Shown one piece after another: positions 49,530 through 61,534 of a DNA stretch of 64,000 nucleotides (position 1 is the stretch's first letter; each line of letters opens with the position of its first letter). Under the pieces are notes generated by a model. It had not been told where the DNA came from. It searched no databases and saw only the letters and a program-made list of their open reading frames with translations. Both the position numbers and the translations under genes were made by a program. Location of the stretch: positions 162,097,959-162,161,958 of the forward strand of contig BTPG01000004.1 of the NCBI GenBank assembly GCA_036245525.1, written 5' to 3'. This stretch comes from Semisulcospira habei. Its lineage: Eukaryota > Mollusca > Gastropoda > Semisulcospiridae.

Positions 49530-49921
49530 ATTGATTGATTGATTGTACATTGCTTAACGTCCCGACAGCAACAAGGCTTTCTCAGGACGTGCCTGCACTG
49601 CTTGTGAAAAAAAACAACCAACTAAACAGAACATTGAATGTATGTCGCCAGCCGGTCAAACACATTAAATAAACCTAACACATGGGGCCTAAATAAAGCT
49701 AAGACCATTTAGCAACACACATCCAATATCAAGAGCTACAGGCAGTGCAGACAGTAGGGAGAGTTTAAAAAAGGCAAATACAGGTGAATGGACCTCGGGT
49801 AGACAGAAACACATGCCCCAGAATAGAGAGAAAACCCCACCCTGTGGGGCTGACCAGGGTGACCCTGGGAACTAAAAAATACCTAACCCCACCCAAGTCC
49901 CCCAGGGCAGACCCGGGTGGG
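49530..49921 (-). repeat. Short retroposon R1, copy 3 (runs into gap)
   Basis: Same order as 31608-31996: (ATTG)n tail, GTACATTGCTTAACGTCCCGA, then the GC-rich head. The right end is lost in the N gap. Confidence 0.85.
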
Positions 49922-50421
49922 NNNNNNNNNNNNNNNNNNNNNNNNNNNNNNNNNNNNNNNNNNNNNNNNNNNNNNNNNNNNNNNNNNNNNNNNNNNNNNN
50001 NNNNNNNNNNNNNNNNNNNNNNNNNNNNNNNNNNNNNNNNNNNNNNNNNNNNNNNNNNNNNNNNNNNNNNNNNNNNNNNNNNNNNNNNNNNNNNNNNNNN
50101 NNNNNNNNNNNNNNNNNNNNNNNNNNNNNNNNNNNNNNNNNNNNNNNNNNNNNNNNNNNNNNNNNNNNNNNNNNNNNNNNNNNNNNNNNNNNNNNNNNNN
50201 NNNNNNNNNNNNNNNNNNNNNNNNNNNNNNNNNNNNNNNNNNNNNNNNNNNNNNNNNNNNNNNNNNNNNNNNNNNNNNNNNNNNNNNNNNNNNNNNNNNN
50301 NNNNNNNNNNNNNNNNNNNNNNNNNNNNNNNNNNNNNNNNNNNNNNNNNNNNNNNNNNNNNNNNNNNNNNNNNNNNNNNNNNNNNNNNNNNNNNNNNNNN
50401 NNNNNNNNNNNNNNNNNNNNN
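49922..50421. other. Assembly gap, 500 N
   Basis: A run of exactly 500 unknown bases, so its true length is not informative. ORFs reported across it are meaningless. Confidence 1.
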
Positions 50422-51432
50422 CTTTTGCAAATCAAATATATTTTTGAAGGCAGCTCTGTTTTAAGTCAATGGTAATATGCGTAAACACACACAGTATGCC
50501 AAAAGAATTGGTAGTTTGTCATGAGCAGAATTTTTTTTTTATGTAACTATGTCATTGGTGTATGTAAATTATTTTAATTATGTAAATGATTTTTAATTAT
50601 GTAGATTAGTGTAACATCTGTGGCAGTTTTGCATTCTAAAACATTTTAGTCAGTTGACTAAACCTCAGCCTTGACTGCAGATGTTTGAAAATATCTTTTT
50701 CACCATGACCCCGACCCATGACGTACTTGACATACATGGCATACATTACGCATATGACGTACTTGACGTGCATATGTTGTGGTTTGAGTTGATTCAGGAT
50801 TTTGAGAGTTGTGCGTGTTGATGTTTAAAATAACTTTGTTTTAGGCATGGGCTGGTGATAGTGGGAGGGGTGGTTTTGGGACCCCACTTTCTCTATCTCT
50901 AAGTTAAACCTACTGTCCTTACTGAGGTCTGTTGCAGAGAAGTTCACTCTTTCGGCTCAACTTTACTACACTAAACGTCAGTCTTGATGGTACCATTCGT
51001 GACTGACTGGATGTAAACATACAGCCTCGAGATGACCAATAAAATTTAAATTAATGTAAACTTTTGCTATACATTTAGCTTAATTATTCGATTTCGTTGC
51101 TTTGCCTCTGGTAGCTTACCCTTATTCACCATATATAGTCCATGTGCATCTTGAAGGCACACGTTGTAAGCGCTTGTCATTCTGGGTGTAACAGTTGGAG
51201 ATCACGTGAATCTCGAGCCGCCACCCAAAGTGGAAATACCCCGCCTGCTGCGCCAAGCCACACGTAAGTCAGCCCCCTCCTCACAGGACATCTACTCCGA
51301 TACCATGTCCCCCCCCCCCCCCCCCCCCCCCCCCCTCCCCCCACACACACACACACCATACGTACCTTGAACTCGCTCCATAGAATAATCTATATGCTGT
51401 TTGGTTAGTTCACATTAAATGAAAAGTTTATA
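50422..51432. other. No recognised gene; C-run and CA tract
   Basis: A/T-rich, with small TATGTAA-type repeats (50530-50610) and a 27-C run (51309-51335) followed by CA repeats. Confidence 0.5.
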
Positions 51433-51447
51433 CATGGATTGTTTTTC

Positions 51448-51824
51448 CCCCACCCGGGTCTGCCCTGGGGGACTTGGGTGGGGTAACTACTTTTTAGTTC
51501 CCAGGGTCACCCTGGTCAGCCCCACAGGGTGGGTTTTCCTCTCTTTTCTGGGGCATGTGTTTCTGTCTACCCGAGGTCCATTCACCTGTATTTGCCTTTT
51601 AAAAACTCTCCCTACTGTCTGCACTGCCTGTAGCTCTTGATATTGGATGTGCGTTGCTAAATGGTCTTAGCTTTATTTAGGCCCCATGTGTTAGGTTTAT
51701 TTAACGTATTTGACCGGCTGGCAACATACATTCAATGTTCTGTTTAGGGTTTTTTTCGCAAGCAGTGCAGGCACGACGTCCTGAGAAAGCCTTGTTGCTG
51801 TCGGGACGTTAAGCAATGTACAAT
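51448..51824 (+). mobile_element. Short retroposon R1, copy 4, complete with TSD
   Basis: 377 bp on + from the head CCCACCCGGGTCTGCC to the tail GTACAAT. It is flanked by a perfect 15-bp duplication (51433-51447 and 51825-51839, CATGGATTGTTTTTC). LINE-type machinery is indicated by the long TSD and the 3' AATC-type tail. Confidence 0.85.
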
Positions 51825-51839
51825 CATGGATTGTTTTTC

Positions 51840-52419
51840 TAACTACTGAAAACTTTACTTTGAAACGTGTTTATATAAAGAACATTGCTTAAAGCATGCA
51901 GATTTTAAGGACCCACAGCCATCTGTATGTTTAGAAATAAATGAATACAAACACAGACAGTTTGAAATGTTCAGAAAACATGAAAATGTACAGCTGAAAG
52001 AAATATTTACAATGCAGCCACTAATAGTGAGTGAAAACTAACATTCCATGAAAAAGGATAATGCTTACATTTGTGCGTTCGCACACCAGAAAAACAGTAA
52101 ACCCAATGAGTGGCGCAACGAATGTGCAGTGTCTGCACATGAATGTTTTGATAACGGCGTTATATTGCCGTTTGCTACCGTTAATGAAACACTACCCCCA
52201 ACGTTGAGAAACAATCCAGAGATACTTAATGACACGTTTGCTGTCGTCGAATCCAAACAATGGTACCTACTTACGGCAACTGCCGCTGTATTTCACAAAC
52301 TCACCTAAAAGTGTTACATTTGCAATCATAAACGACCGCTCTAACGTTTTTGGTTAGCTGTTAACGTGCTGGTTAGGATTGAGTTTGAAAGTATTCCATC
52401 GTTATAGATCATTTTGACT
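51840..52419. other. No recognised gene
   Basis: An 86-codon ORF at 52048-52308 has no recognisable motif and no splice or promoter support. I do not call it. Confidence 0.45.
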
Positions 52420-52582
52420 TATAATAATAATAATAATAATTATGGTATTTATAATGAGCTTATCTTATAATAATTATAACTCTAAGCGCGCACTCACAAC
52501 TCGCGCACGCAATCGCACGCTTTAGACAACGACTCACGAACCACAAATAGTAAAAAACATCATGAAAGTCTGCTTAGGGTGG
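52420..52582 (-). repeat. L2/CR1-like LINE 3' tail, second copy
   Basis: Closely matches the 3' end at 48537-48700: (ATA)n then TTATAATAATTATAACTCTAA, then the GCGCGCACTCACAACTCGCGC block. Confidence 0.85.
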
Positions 52583-53526
52583 TTAGAAATCTAACTTATG
52601 GATTTAATATGCAGTTCTTCAAGTCTTACGTGGGCCATTTTTGGAAGTATAGTAATTCATTTGTTTCTAGCGGTTAAGACAATGTCAGATTCAATCAAAA
52701 AAAAATTGAAAGTGAGTCTACAAAAAGTGTCTTCTTTATTTGATAAACTGCTTATTTGTATTTACTAGATATGTACTAGACAAAGAAAATACCTATGAAA
52801 TGACTACACGTCTCTGAAAATCTAACACAAAAATGTTTACTGGAAACAACATTTCACAGTGAGACGTCAGACAACACTTTAAAACAAGAAATTTCATTTT
52901 TACAGAACATTAAATTATATTTTTCATTCTGTATGGCAGAAATGTTGCTGGCGAAAATCAATCATACGGAGATGCACAGCAAGTATGGAGGAGACACATC
53001 AACAAGTTGCGTTCATGGACTTATATTACCTTTGGGTCAAACGTATTTAAACTACCTCTTAAATTTTAGAGAACCGACCACCGATGCGGGATGATGGTTT
53101 TCTCCCGTCAGATCTGTTTTGAATGCTGCCAGCTTTGTCACAACGGTAGTTCACTGTGAACGTTTTAAAGTGTATACTAATATTTCAGTCTAACTTTGAT
53201 GTAAAGATCAAAGAGGTCAAATGGTGTTCCACAGCTTATGTACCTGTGTGCCAGTGTGAAATTTATTTCTGTAAACGTGTCGTTATACCCTAGGTTTCAT
53301 GCTAGTCCATGGCATTATGAAACACCTAGACATCGTTGCGTAACGCGGTTTCTCACTTGTAAACAGTGAAAGAAATAGTACGTATACATTATGCAGGACC
53401 TGCCTCCACCCACGTACCCCCTCTCCCCCCCCCCCCAACCTCCCTCCCCCAACCCCCTCCACTCTGCCCTAAAACTAGCTGTTCGTCATAAAACATATCT
53501 CATTGATTGATGACTTCACTGACTAA
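52583..53526. other. No recognised gene
   Basis: A/T-rich, with a C-rich tract at 53417-53460. No coding or repeat partner seen. Confidence 0.45.
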
Positions 53527-55140
53527 TTTTTTTTAATCATCTCAGTGTAACCTTTCCCCGTTTTCTTTCTCATTTTAATCCTGGCAAATACCTTCTTCTT
53601 CTCGAACGCCGTCACATTTGGAGTTTGGCTCTCAAAATGAAATCTGTGGTCTTCTGTAGCACCTCCACAGGCCCGTACAGTTTCTCTTGTAGAGTGGCGG
53701 GCTTCTTCCATATCTCCTCCCTCAGCAGCTGGTGGTTCCCACAGTCCTGGAGGATGTGCTCTGTGGTCTGCTCTGGTTCTCCACAAGGGCACAGGGGAGA
53801 TGGCACGAGGTGAAAGCGTCTGTGCAAGTGAACATTGAGTCGGTTGTGCCCGGTCCTCAGACAGAAGATGGTCACCTGCTCTTGTCTGGACAGCTGATGG
53901 TAACTGTCTAGGGGCCGTTGTGGTGGTCTGTACACAGACTTAATGATGGTCTTCATCTCTGTGAAGCTGATTCCATTTTCGTCTTGTTCTTTCTCTGCAC
54001 CCACTTTTGCCATTCTGTCAGCTTCTTCATTGCCGTAGATGCCACAGTGTGAAGGGATCCACTGCAGCACCAGTCTGGTGCACTTGATGTTTTGCAGTGC
54101 CTCTTGTAGACGTGGCAGTTTGCTTGCTGTTGCTGCCTCAAGGACAGACATGGCATCAGTCAGGAAGACAATCTGGGTATCAGGGTCTGCAGTGCCACTA
54201 AGGGTGTTTGCAGCACGGACCAGGGCTTCCACCTCAGCTCTGTAATTTGTGCAGTGAAGGCCTGTTGATACTGCCTCTGCCTGCCATTGTCCGTTTGGGT
54301 ACTGAATGTACACCCCAGCCCCTCCATTCTGAACTGCATCTGTGGCTGATCCATGCTCCCTGGGGATACTTTTCTTCGAGCATGGCCAGTGCCAGGGCTT
54401 TCTTGCTCACAGTGCTGTGCTCATCTTTGGTGGTGATGTAGGATACCGTGGAAGAGATGGTGATGTTTTCTGGCTTACTTTCCCAGCGTGGAAGGTCACT
54501 AGCAGGATTCAGAGCCTCTACCTGCGCAGGGAGCTTTACCTGGTGTTTTCTCTGCAGAGCTCTCGTCTCCTTCACAAAGCTTGATCTTTTCAGTCTCCCT
54601 GAGGTTGGCTGTTTCATCCTGGCATTCATAGGATGGTCTTTGCAAGACTTAATCTTTGTGGACTGTATCAAGGCTTTGCAATCTCTTCTCATGCGCAGGG
54701 GTGGGATGCCTGTTGTCTCTTCCATCTTTTCAATTGGTGTGGATCTCATTGCGCCGGTGATGATACGCAGTGCCTGGTTCTGAACTCTGTCAATGGTCTG
54801 CTGGTGTGACTGGGCTGCCGTCAACCATGCACTGGATCCGTACTCAAGGTGTGGTCTCACTGTGCCTTGATATACATTTTTGAGGATCTTCTCATTGGCT
54901 CCCCATTGTGTTCCAACCAGCTTCCTCATGATGTTCAGCTTTCTTCTAGCTTTCGCTTCTGCGTTCCAAATATGCGGCTTCCGCGTCAGCCTCTTGTCAA
55001 GGGTGACGCCCAGATATGTCTGTTGGTCATCATACCGCAGTGGGGTGTTGCCCAGTGTTAGGTTGCTAGCCTTTGCTTTGTTGGAGAGAGAGAAGAGTGT
55101 GGCTGATGATTTTTCTGTGTTGATGGTCACACAATCCTGG
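53527..55140 (-). mobile_element. 5'-truncated LINE with RNase H (I/Nimb-like)
   Basis: Minus strand, ending in poly(A) (T-run at 53527-53534). Only the RT C-terminus, connection and RNase H remain. Length about 1.6 kb. A target duplication was not identified. The clade is inferred from the RNase H plus terminal CCHC-type knuckle. Confidence 0.8.
53612..55140 (-). pseudogene. LINE RT tail and RNase H, one deletion
   Basis: The upstream frame (to 54234) has the RT tail TINTEKSSATLFSLS, YLGVTLD, then RVQNQALRIITGAMRSTP. The downstream frame has RNase H: GSATDAVQNGGAG, NYRAEVEALVRAA, FLTDAMSVLEA, WIPSHCGIYGNEEAD, then a knuckle CPCGEPEQTTEHILQDC. Between them a deletion of about 10 bases near 54345-54355 removes the segment that should carry the first catalytic Asp (normally TDGSA) and shifts the frame. 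Confidence 0.8.
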
Positions 55141-55189
55141 CATATACTTGTGTCAGTGCTAGTGCCAGCTGCTAAGAATGCTTGCACAT

Positions 55190-55914
55190 GTCAATATGCA
55201 GACAAACTGCAAATTATGCAGCGGCAAAATACGGTTCCTCTTTTGTGCAGCTAGTCTATTGCTAGTGAGGTGGGGTTAATTTTAATCAAGACATTGCATT
55301 AACTTCAAAGCAAGTTCACACTGTGCTGTATACTCTTTCAATGCGTAGTGTACTGTACCATCAGTCTGTACCATCAGCGATCACTGAGATTGCTAGGCAG
55401 TGACCACACATCACAACATAGCTTACCAGTGTAACTGATTGAATTAAATGTTACAGTAATATGTAATTAATCAAGTTCCAAAACTTTGTTCAGCCATGTT
55501 AGTCACAACCATGTGGTGTGGTACTCTTTCTCTCTTTTACAGCATGCAACATGTTGAGCTTTATGTATCTGCATGAGTCCTTTACAATCACAAAACTCAG
55601 TAGGCAGTTTATTGGGTGTTTAACACTGAAGGCATTAGATGATGTAAAAAAATGGGTCTGTGCCAACAGGGAGGAGGAAAGGGGGGGGGGGGGGGCAATG
55701 AAATGAAACGGGGTGCGAGAGTATCTCTTAATACCAATATTTTGGGAAACCAAATTCAGAAAATTGTGTTGGCAAACACGCACAAAAATTGAATTGTATT
55801 TTTAGTTGGAGATCAAAATATTCTTGGAGAAGGAAATCTAAAGATTTTAGATTTTGATTGCTGCGGTTGATTTTTATGAGACTGGACTGCCACTTGCCTT
55901 CCCTGCCCAAACCC

Positions 55915-55951
<37 letters not shown>

Positions 55952-55984
55952 CTCACCTCACCACCGCAACCACTGACGTGCATT
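55190..55984. other. No recognised gene; long C-run
   Basis: Contains a G-run (55681-55695) and a 35-C run at 55916-55950. No coding evidence. Confidence 0.5.
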
Positions 55985-56612
55985 GTATGGGCGGTATGAT
56001 GGTCTGCAACATTTTGGGTGGGAATGTTCTCTGAAATGTCCCGCTGTGAAAATCAAATATCAGCGACACAATCACAACTTTGAATATTTCCCACGGAACA
56101 TTAAATAGAACAAAATACTCACATTGTTTTGAGCGGATATGCTTGCTGTCACATACGACTGCTCATTGCGCCATCGGGGCCAAATGCAGTGAATGTAAAC
56201 AGACAGGAGCACTAATTATTTGAATGCTTTAGCACATATTATTTTCCGCAATGTACAAATTATTTTCAGTCATTTATTGTCAGTTATCTCCAATAAAACG
56301 TTCGCAGTATTATCATATATAAACTGTGACTCCAGGCGGTCGATTTATTGAAGCAACGTTTCTAATATGGATAGCGTAGACAGCTGGTCCCCCCAAATTA
56401 AACTGCAAATGGCGGAGAATCGTCTGACGTTAACGTCGGTATAAACTTAGCTACAGAAAAATCTCTCCATTCTCCGGCGGCACAATTTTGACATAGGTGT
56501 AATGTATTCAACCCATACTTCATTTTCATATACCCAAACCTTTGTTACTCAGAACAAAATCACTATCTCGTAACGGCTGATCGTCTATGAAGGGCAGCCG
56601 CTAGACTACATG
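55985..56612 (+). repeat. Dispersed repeat R2, copy 2 (most complete)
   Basis: Uninterrupted version of the repeat at 30905-32307 and 29325-29510. About 630 bp, no coding capacity. It shares TCACATTGTTTTGAGCGGATA, CAATTTATTG-like tails and the terminal CTGATCGTCTATGAAGGGCAG. Confidence 0.75.
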
Positions 56613-56614
56613 TA

Positions 56615-57231
56615 GACTCGCAAAACTAGTCAAATTTGTACTGCTTAGTACATGGTGCAATTAAGTGGACGGGACACGACCAGGCCAAGAGCTGTCTCTA
56701 TACGCAGAACCACCGCGAACAGCGGCGGATCCAGGGGGGCCAAGGGTCCTGCCCAACCCCCCAATCCCCAACCCCTGTCAGTCCTGGCATTTTTTAAAAA
56801 AATTTTTTTAATGTATTTATTTTTTTTAAGTGATGGTTGGTCAGTTGTTTTTTGTTTTTTTTTAATAAATATTTGTTTATACTGCTGGTTGGTTGGTTTT
56901 GATTTCTTTTCATCACGGTACGCAGTCTTCTTAAAGTTATTTTCCCCAGGAGCAAGCATCTCAACACAGTCAGAAAACTGTCTGCAACAGATACTGCTGA
57001 CAGTATGTGTATGGACTCGCAAAACTAGTCAAATTTGTACTGCTTAGTACATGGTGCAATTAAGTGGACGGGACACGACCAGGCCAAGAGCTGTCTCTAT
57101 ACGCAGAACCACCGCGAACAGCGGCGGATCGAGGGGGGCCAAGGGTCCTGCCCAACCCCCCAATCCCCAACCCCTGTCAGTCCTGGCATTTTTAAATTTT
57201 TTTTTAAAATGTATTTATTTTTTTAAAGTGA
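56615..57231 (+). repeat. Partial tandem duplication (399-bp unit)
   Basis: 56615-57013 and 57014-57231 start with the same GACTCGCAAAACTAGTCAAA and stay almost identical for about 215 bp. The second copy is truncated. Both contain GCGGCGGATC(C/G)AGGGGGGCC, reminiscent of the ends of hAT-type DNA transposons, but no transposase is present. Confidence 0.8.
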
Positions 57232-57239
57232 TGCAAAGA

Positions 57240-58177
57240 AGTACCCAACGGAGAAAGAAACACGCTTAGAAAAAACGGTACAACATAATTTATTAATATT
57301 TCGGGTAAATACCCTTTGTCAAAATAGACAAACAAACAGAGACATTAGCCGCTACTTATCTTCATATGCAGAAGGAATGTGGCAACTGAAGGTCACCTTT
57401 GTGTACTATCTTAGAGCTTTAAGGTGTAATTACAATGCCAAATGTCGAAATTTATCGTTTGGAGGGTGTATTGTTTTTGTACCCGAGTCGCGGATTTATC
57501 GTCTGCATCGGCCTTGTTTTGAATTAATATGCATATTTATGAGCCTACGTCACAAGGCAGAGCCCGGCCGCCTATCGGCAGTGTATTGCAATACTGCAGG
57601 TCACGTGGCCATCGAGGTCAATGCACACGTGTACTGATTTTTCCGGCATCCCTTTGACGTAATAATATTTTCACGAGAAAGTAGAATAAACCTTCCATAC
57701 TCGCTATGCTGTCAAAATCACAATGCGTGTTCCGCTCGAGCTAGTATTTACTAGTAACGATCGTGCTGCGTAGTCGTGCACGGACCGAGGGCATGGCTTA
57801 TTTGACTCGCAAAGCCGGCGAGCCTGCGTCCATGGTGCCTAGTTTGACCTTTGATCCTTTACCCCTCAGAAACACGCAACGCGTTCCATCATTGAAACAG
57901 AACATTGGTATTTATACCCACTTTTTGCACTGCAGACAATTTCACATCTCACACATCGAAGTCTACCTAACTGAAAGCATCATTGGAAACGACAAATGCA
58001 CCATCGCAGCAGAAACACTACCTCTCTGAATCGAGTGAATGCGAGCCCGCGGCACACGGACAAAAACATGTTACGACCAGCGATGCCGTAAAACTTTTAC
58101 ACACACCTTAGTTTTCAAATCAGTCTTTGCAGCATATTAATGTGATAACTAGCTCGCAACTATATTAGACTGGTGCC
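57240..58177. other. No recognised gene
   Basis: Contains ATTTCGGGTAAATACCCTTTG (57297-57317), a small palindrome-bearing motif common near retroelement ends. No partner found. No coding evidence. Confidence 0.4.
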
Positions 58178-58188
58178 ATTTCCCAGAA
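58178..58188. repeat. Left TSD of full-length RTE-like LINE
   Basis: ATTTCCCAGAA, repeated at 61524-61534. Confidence 0.8.
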
Positions 58189-61100
58189 GGGGTGTAGAGT
58201 GTTCATGGAGAAGTAGTACCTTTGACTTTTCAGCCAGCAGCGCCTCTTGGGGCAGGCGGGAGCACTGGTCTTCACATGGCACTCAACTCTCACAGCTGGC
58301 TCCAGGTCCTTTACCTAGCCATACCCCGGTAACCGCTTCTGCTGGCGGGCGAAACGTTGTGAGGGGCTGACGCGTCTCTCAGTCAGTTGAAATACTTGGA
58401 GAGGAGACGGGCGCCGCCAAGTTCGCCTAAGCCCATTGAAAGGACTGATGGACAAGCAACAGAATAAGAATAACATGCCGGATCGGTCGGGGCCCGGATC
58501 ACCAACGACCGCGCACCCCATTGGAGGTCTCCAGGGTGGGGGCGACAAGTGTGTTACTGGAACCAAACCCACCATCAAGCTGCCCACGCAAGGAATAACT
58601 ATCGGAACTTGGAACGTTCGCACACTCTACCAGTGCGGCAAAGTGAAGGAACTCACCCACGAGTTGAAGCGCTATCGCTGGGACATTGTAGGACTTGCAG
58701 AAGTTCGATGGACAGGCTTCGGAGAAACAACAACAGATGAAGGCCATAAAATCTGGTTCAGCGGAAAAGAAACCAAGCACGAACATGGCGTAGCTTTTAT
58801 CGTAAGGAAAGAGGTGGCTGGAACTGTCATCAGCTGCACCCCCGTGTCAAGCAGACTAATCTCCATCCGCATCTCCGCCCGACCGCACAACATTACTATC
58901 ATACAAGTATACGCTCCAACAGCAGATCATGATGATGAAGAATTAGAAGAATTTAAGAACAACTGGACAACATCATCAAGAAAACACCTAAGAAAGACAT
59001 TCTGACTGTCCTCGGTGACTGGAATGCAAAGATCGGCCCTGACGCCTACCAACAATGGGCAGGAACAGCTGGCAAGTTTGGCCTTGGAGAAACAAACGAC
59101 AGAGGCCTGCGACTTTTAGAGTTCGCAGAGAGTCACCGTCTCACCGTTGCTAATACCCTCCATCCACACAAGAAGTCAAGAACAGTGACATGGCAATCGC
59201 CAGGAGGCCTGGTCCATAACCAGATTGACTTCATCTTGCTGCCTCGACGATTCAAATCCAGCGTTAACAAAGCACAAACGAGGTCCTTTCCTGGCGCTGA
59301 TATTGGCAGCGACCACAACCTCGTCCTTACTAGCCTCAAGTTGAAGCTGGCATTGAAACGAGATAGCAAGAACCCTCGCATCAGATTCGACCTCCAGAAG
59401 CTAAAAGACCCGGAAGTAGAAGAGCTCTTCCAAGCCCAGGTGGGAGGCAGATTTGCAGCCTTGGCTACTTTGGACTGCGACGTAGACACCCTTGCTGGAA
59501 ATATAAAAGAGGTGTTACTTTCTACAGCAGAAGAAGTGCTGGGGAAGCAGAAGAAGCGCAAACAGCCCTGGGTCACCGATGACATCCTCGATCTCTGTGA
59601 TGAGAGGAGAGCCTGGAAGAAAAAGAGAGGCCAAGACCTCACATCAGCAAACAAGTACAGACTTGTCAACAAGAAGATCAGGAAGAGGATGAAAGAAGCC
59701 AAAGAAGATTGGATTGAAGACCAGTGTTGTAGCGTGGAAGAGGGCATGGCAAACGACAACAGCAAGAAGGCTTATGAAACGCTAAGGACCCTCACCAAGA
59801 CTCAACAGCGAACAGCCACAGTCATCGAAGACAGCAGCGGCCAACTCCTTACGGAAAACACTGCTGTACTAAACAGATGGACTGAGTACTGCCGAGACTT
59901 TTATAACTACAAGGCTGAGCCAGACACCAGCATCCTCCAAAACAACCAGGCTGGGGCCAGGAAGGCTGAAGACCTGCCAGTGTTAGCTGAAGAGGTGGAA
60001 GCAGCCGTACGCGGCCTGAAGGGAGGAAAGTCTCCAGGTGTAGACAACGTACCTGCTGAACTGTTGAAACATGGAGGAGAAGTAACAACGAAGGTCCTCA
60101 CTACACTCTGTCAAAAGATCTGGGAGCAAAAGAAATGGCCAGTAGAATGGACACAGTCTCTAGTGATCCCGCTCCCCAAGAAAGGAAACCTGAAACAGTG
60201 CCAGAAGTACAGAACTATCAGTCTGATAAGTCACCCTAGCAAAGTAATGCTTAGAATCATTCTCAACCGCCTCAAAACTTTCGCCGAGGAACTGCTGACA
60301 GAAGAACAGGCTGGCTTCAGAGTTGGAAGAAGCACTGTAGAGCAGATTTTCAACTGCCGCGTCCTGATCGAGAAACATCTGCAGCATCAGCGCGAACTCT
60401 ACCACAACTTCATTGATTTCAGGAAAGCATTTGATCGCGTCTGGCACGACGGACTCTGGCAAGTCATGAGATCGTTCAACATAGAGGAGGGACTGATCCA
60501 AATGATAGAAGCGCTTTACAAGAACGCCTGCAGCGCGGTTCTACTTAACAATCAGTCAGGCGAGTTCTTCAGGACGACGATCGGTGTCCGTCAAGGATGC
60601 CTGCTCTCTCCTGTCCTTTTCAACATATTCCTGGAGAAGATCATGCAGGAAACCCTCCACGACCACCATACTTCAATCTCTATTGGTGGCAGATCCCTGT
60701 GCAATCTTCGATTCGCAGACGACATTGACCTCATGGCAGGCAGCAATAGTGAGCTCCAAAACCTGACAGACAAACTTTCAAGTAGCGCAGGGTCTTATGG
60801 CATGGAGATCAGTACGGATAAAAGCAAAGTGATGATCAACACCACAAGCGACAGCAGCAGCAACATTCACATGAACGGCCAGAAGCTAGAAGAGGTCAAT
60901 AGCTTCAAGTACTTGGGAGCCACCCTGTCCAAAGACGGTAGTTGCATAGCAGAGATCCGTATCAGGATAGGTACAGCAACATCCGCAATGGCCAGGCTGG
61001 ACAGGATATGGCGAAGTAACTCCATCAGCTTCACCATCAAGTACAGGCTTTACAAGTCCCTCGTAGTGTCTATTCTACTCTACGGCTGTGAGACTTGGAC

Positions 61101-61523
61101 ACTGCTTGCAGATTCAGAAAAGAAAATCCAGGCCTTTGAGAACAAGTGCCTGAGGAAGTTGCTCCGCATCTCGTACCGCGAGCACAAGACCAACGAATAT
61201 GTACGGAGCATCGTCACTTCCCTGGTGGGCCCACATGAACCCCTTCTGGCAACCGTGAAACGGCGCAAGCTTGCTTGGTTTGGCCACGTGACCCGACACA
61301 ACACCTTGTCCAAGACTATCCTCCAAGGCACTCTCGAAGGAAGTCGTCGGCGAGGTCGTCAGAGAAAGAGTTGGGTCGCAAACATAAAAGAATGGACCGA
61401 ACTCGAGATGCCAGACTTGCTTGCCACCGCCCAAAATAGAACTCAGTGGAGAGCACTGTCTGTTGCTGCTGCCTTTCAGTCCCCCCAACGCCCAGTTCGG
61501 GCAAGGGACTGATGATGATGATG
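58189..61523 (+). mobile_element. Full-length RTE-like LINE (3,335 bp)
   Basis: About 260 bp of leader, one long EN-RT coding region, an 11-bp 3' UTR and a (GAT)n tail (61510-61523). Flanked by an 11-bp duplication. A different family from the LINE at 4537-24929. Confidence 0.9.
58448..61512 (+). pseudogene. LINE endonuclease-reverse transcriptase, single frameshift
   Basis: Start at ATG 58448 (or 58475). APE-type endonuclease: TWNVRTL, GLAEVRWTG, VYAPTADHDD, then after a frameshift near 58955 the blocks LGDWNAKIG, NQIDFILL and IGSDHNLVL. RT follows: GKSPGVDNVPAELLKHGG, EEQAGFRVGRST, NFIDFRKAFDRV, GVRQGCLLSPVLFNIFLE, the catalytic LRFADDIDLM, then SFKYLGATLS and the C-terminal KLAWFGHVTRH. 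The second frame is open from the frameshift to 61512. One indel is the only lesion seen, so the copy is young. Clade by eye: RTE (RTE-X-like). Confidence 0.88.
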
Positions 61524-61534
61524 ATTTCCCAGAA

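Noticed and set aside
49765..50464. ORFs of 176-226 codons across the N run
   Set aside because: Artefacts of the 500-N gap.
52048..52308. 86-codon ORF as a host exon
   Set aside because: No recognisable motif, no clean splice signals, composition like the surroundings.
57290..57330. Penelope-like or LINE 3' end from the ATTTCGGGTAAATACCC motif
   Set aside because: No reverse transcriptase, TSD or second copy in the window.
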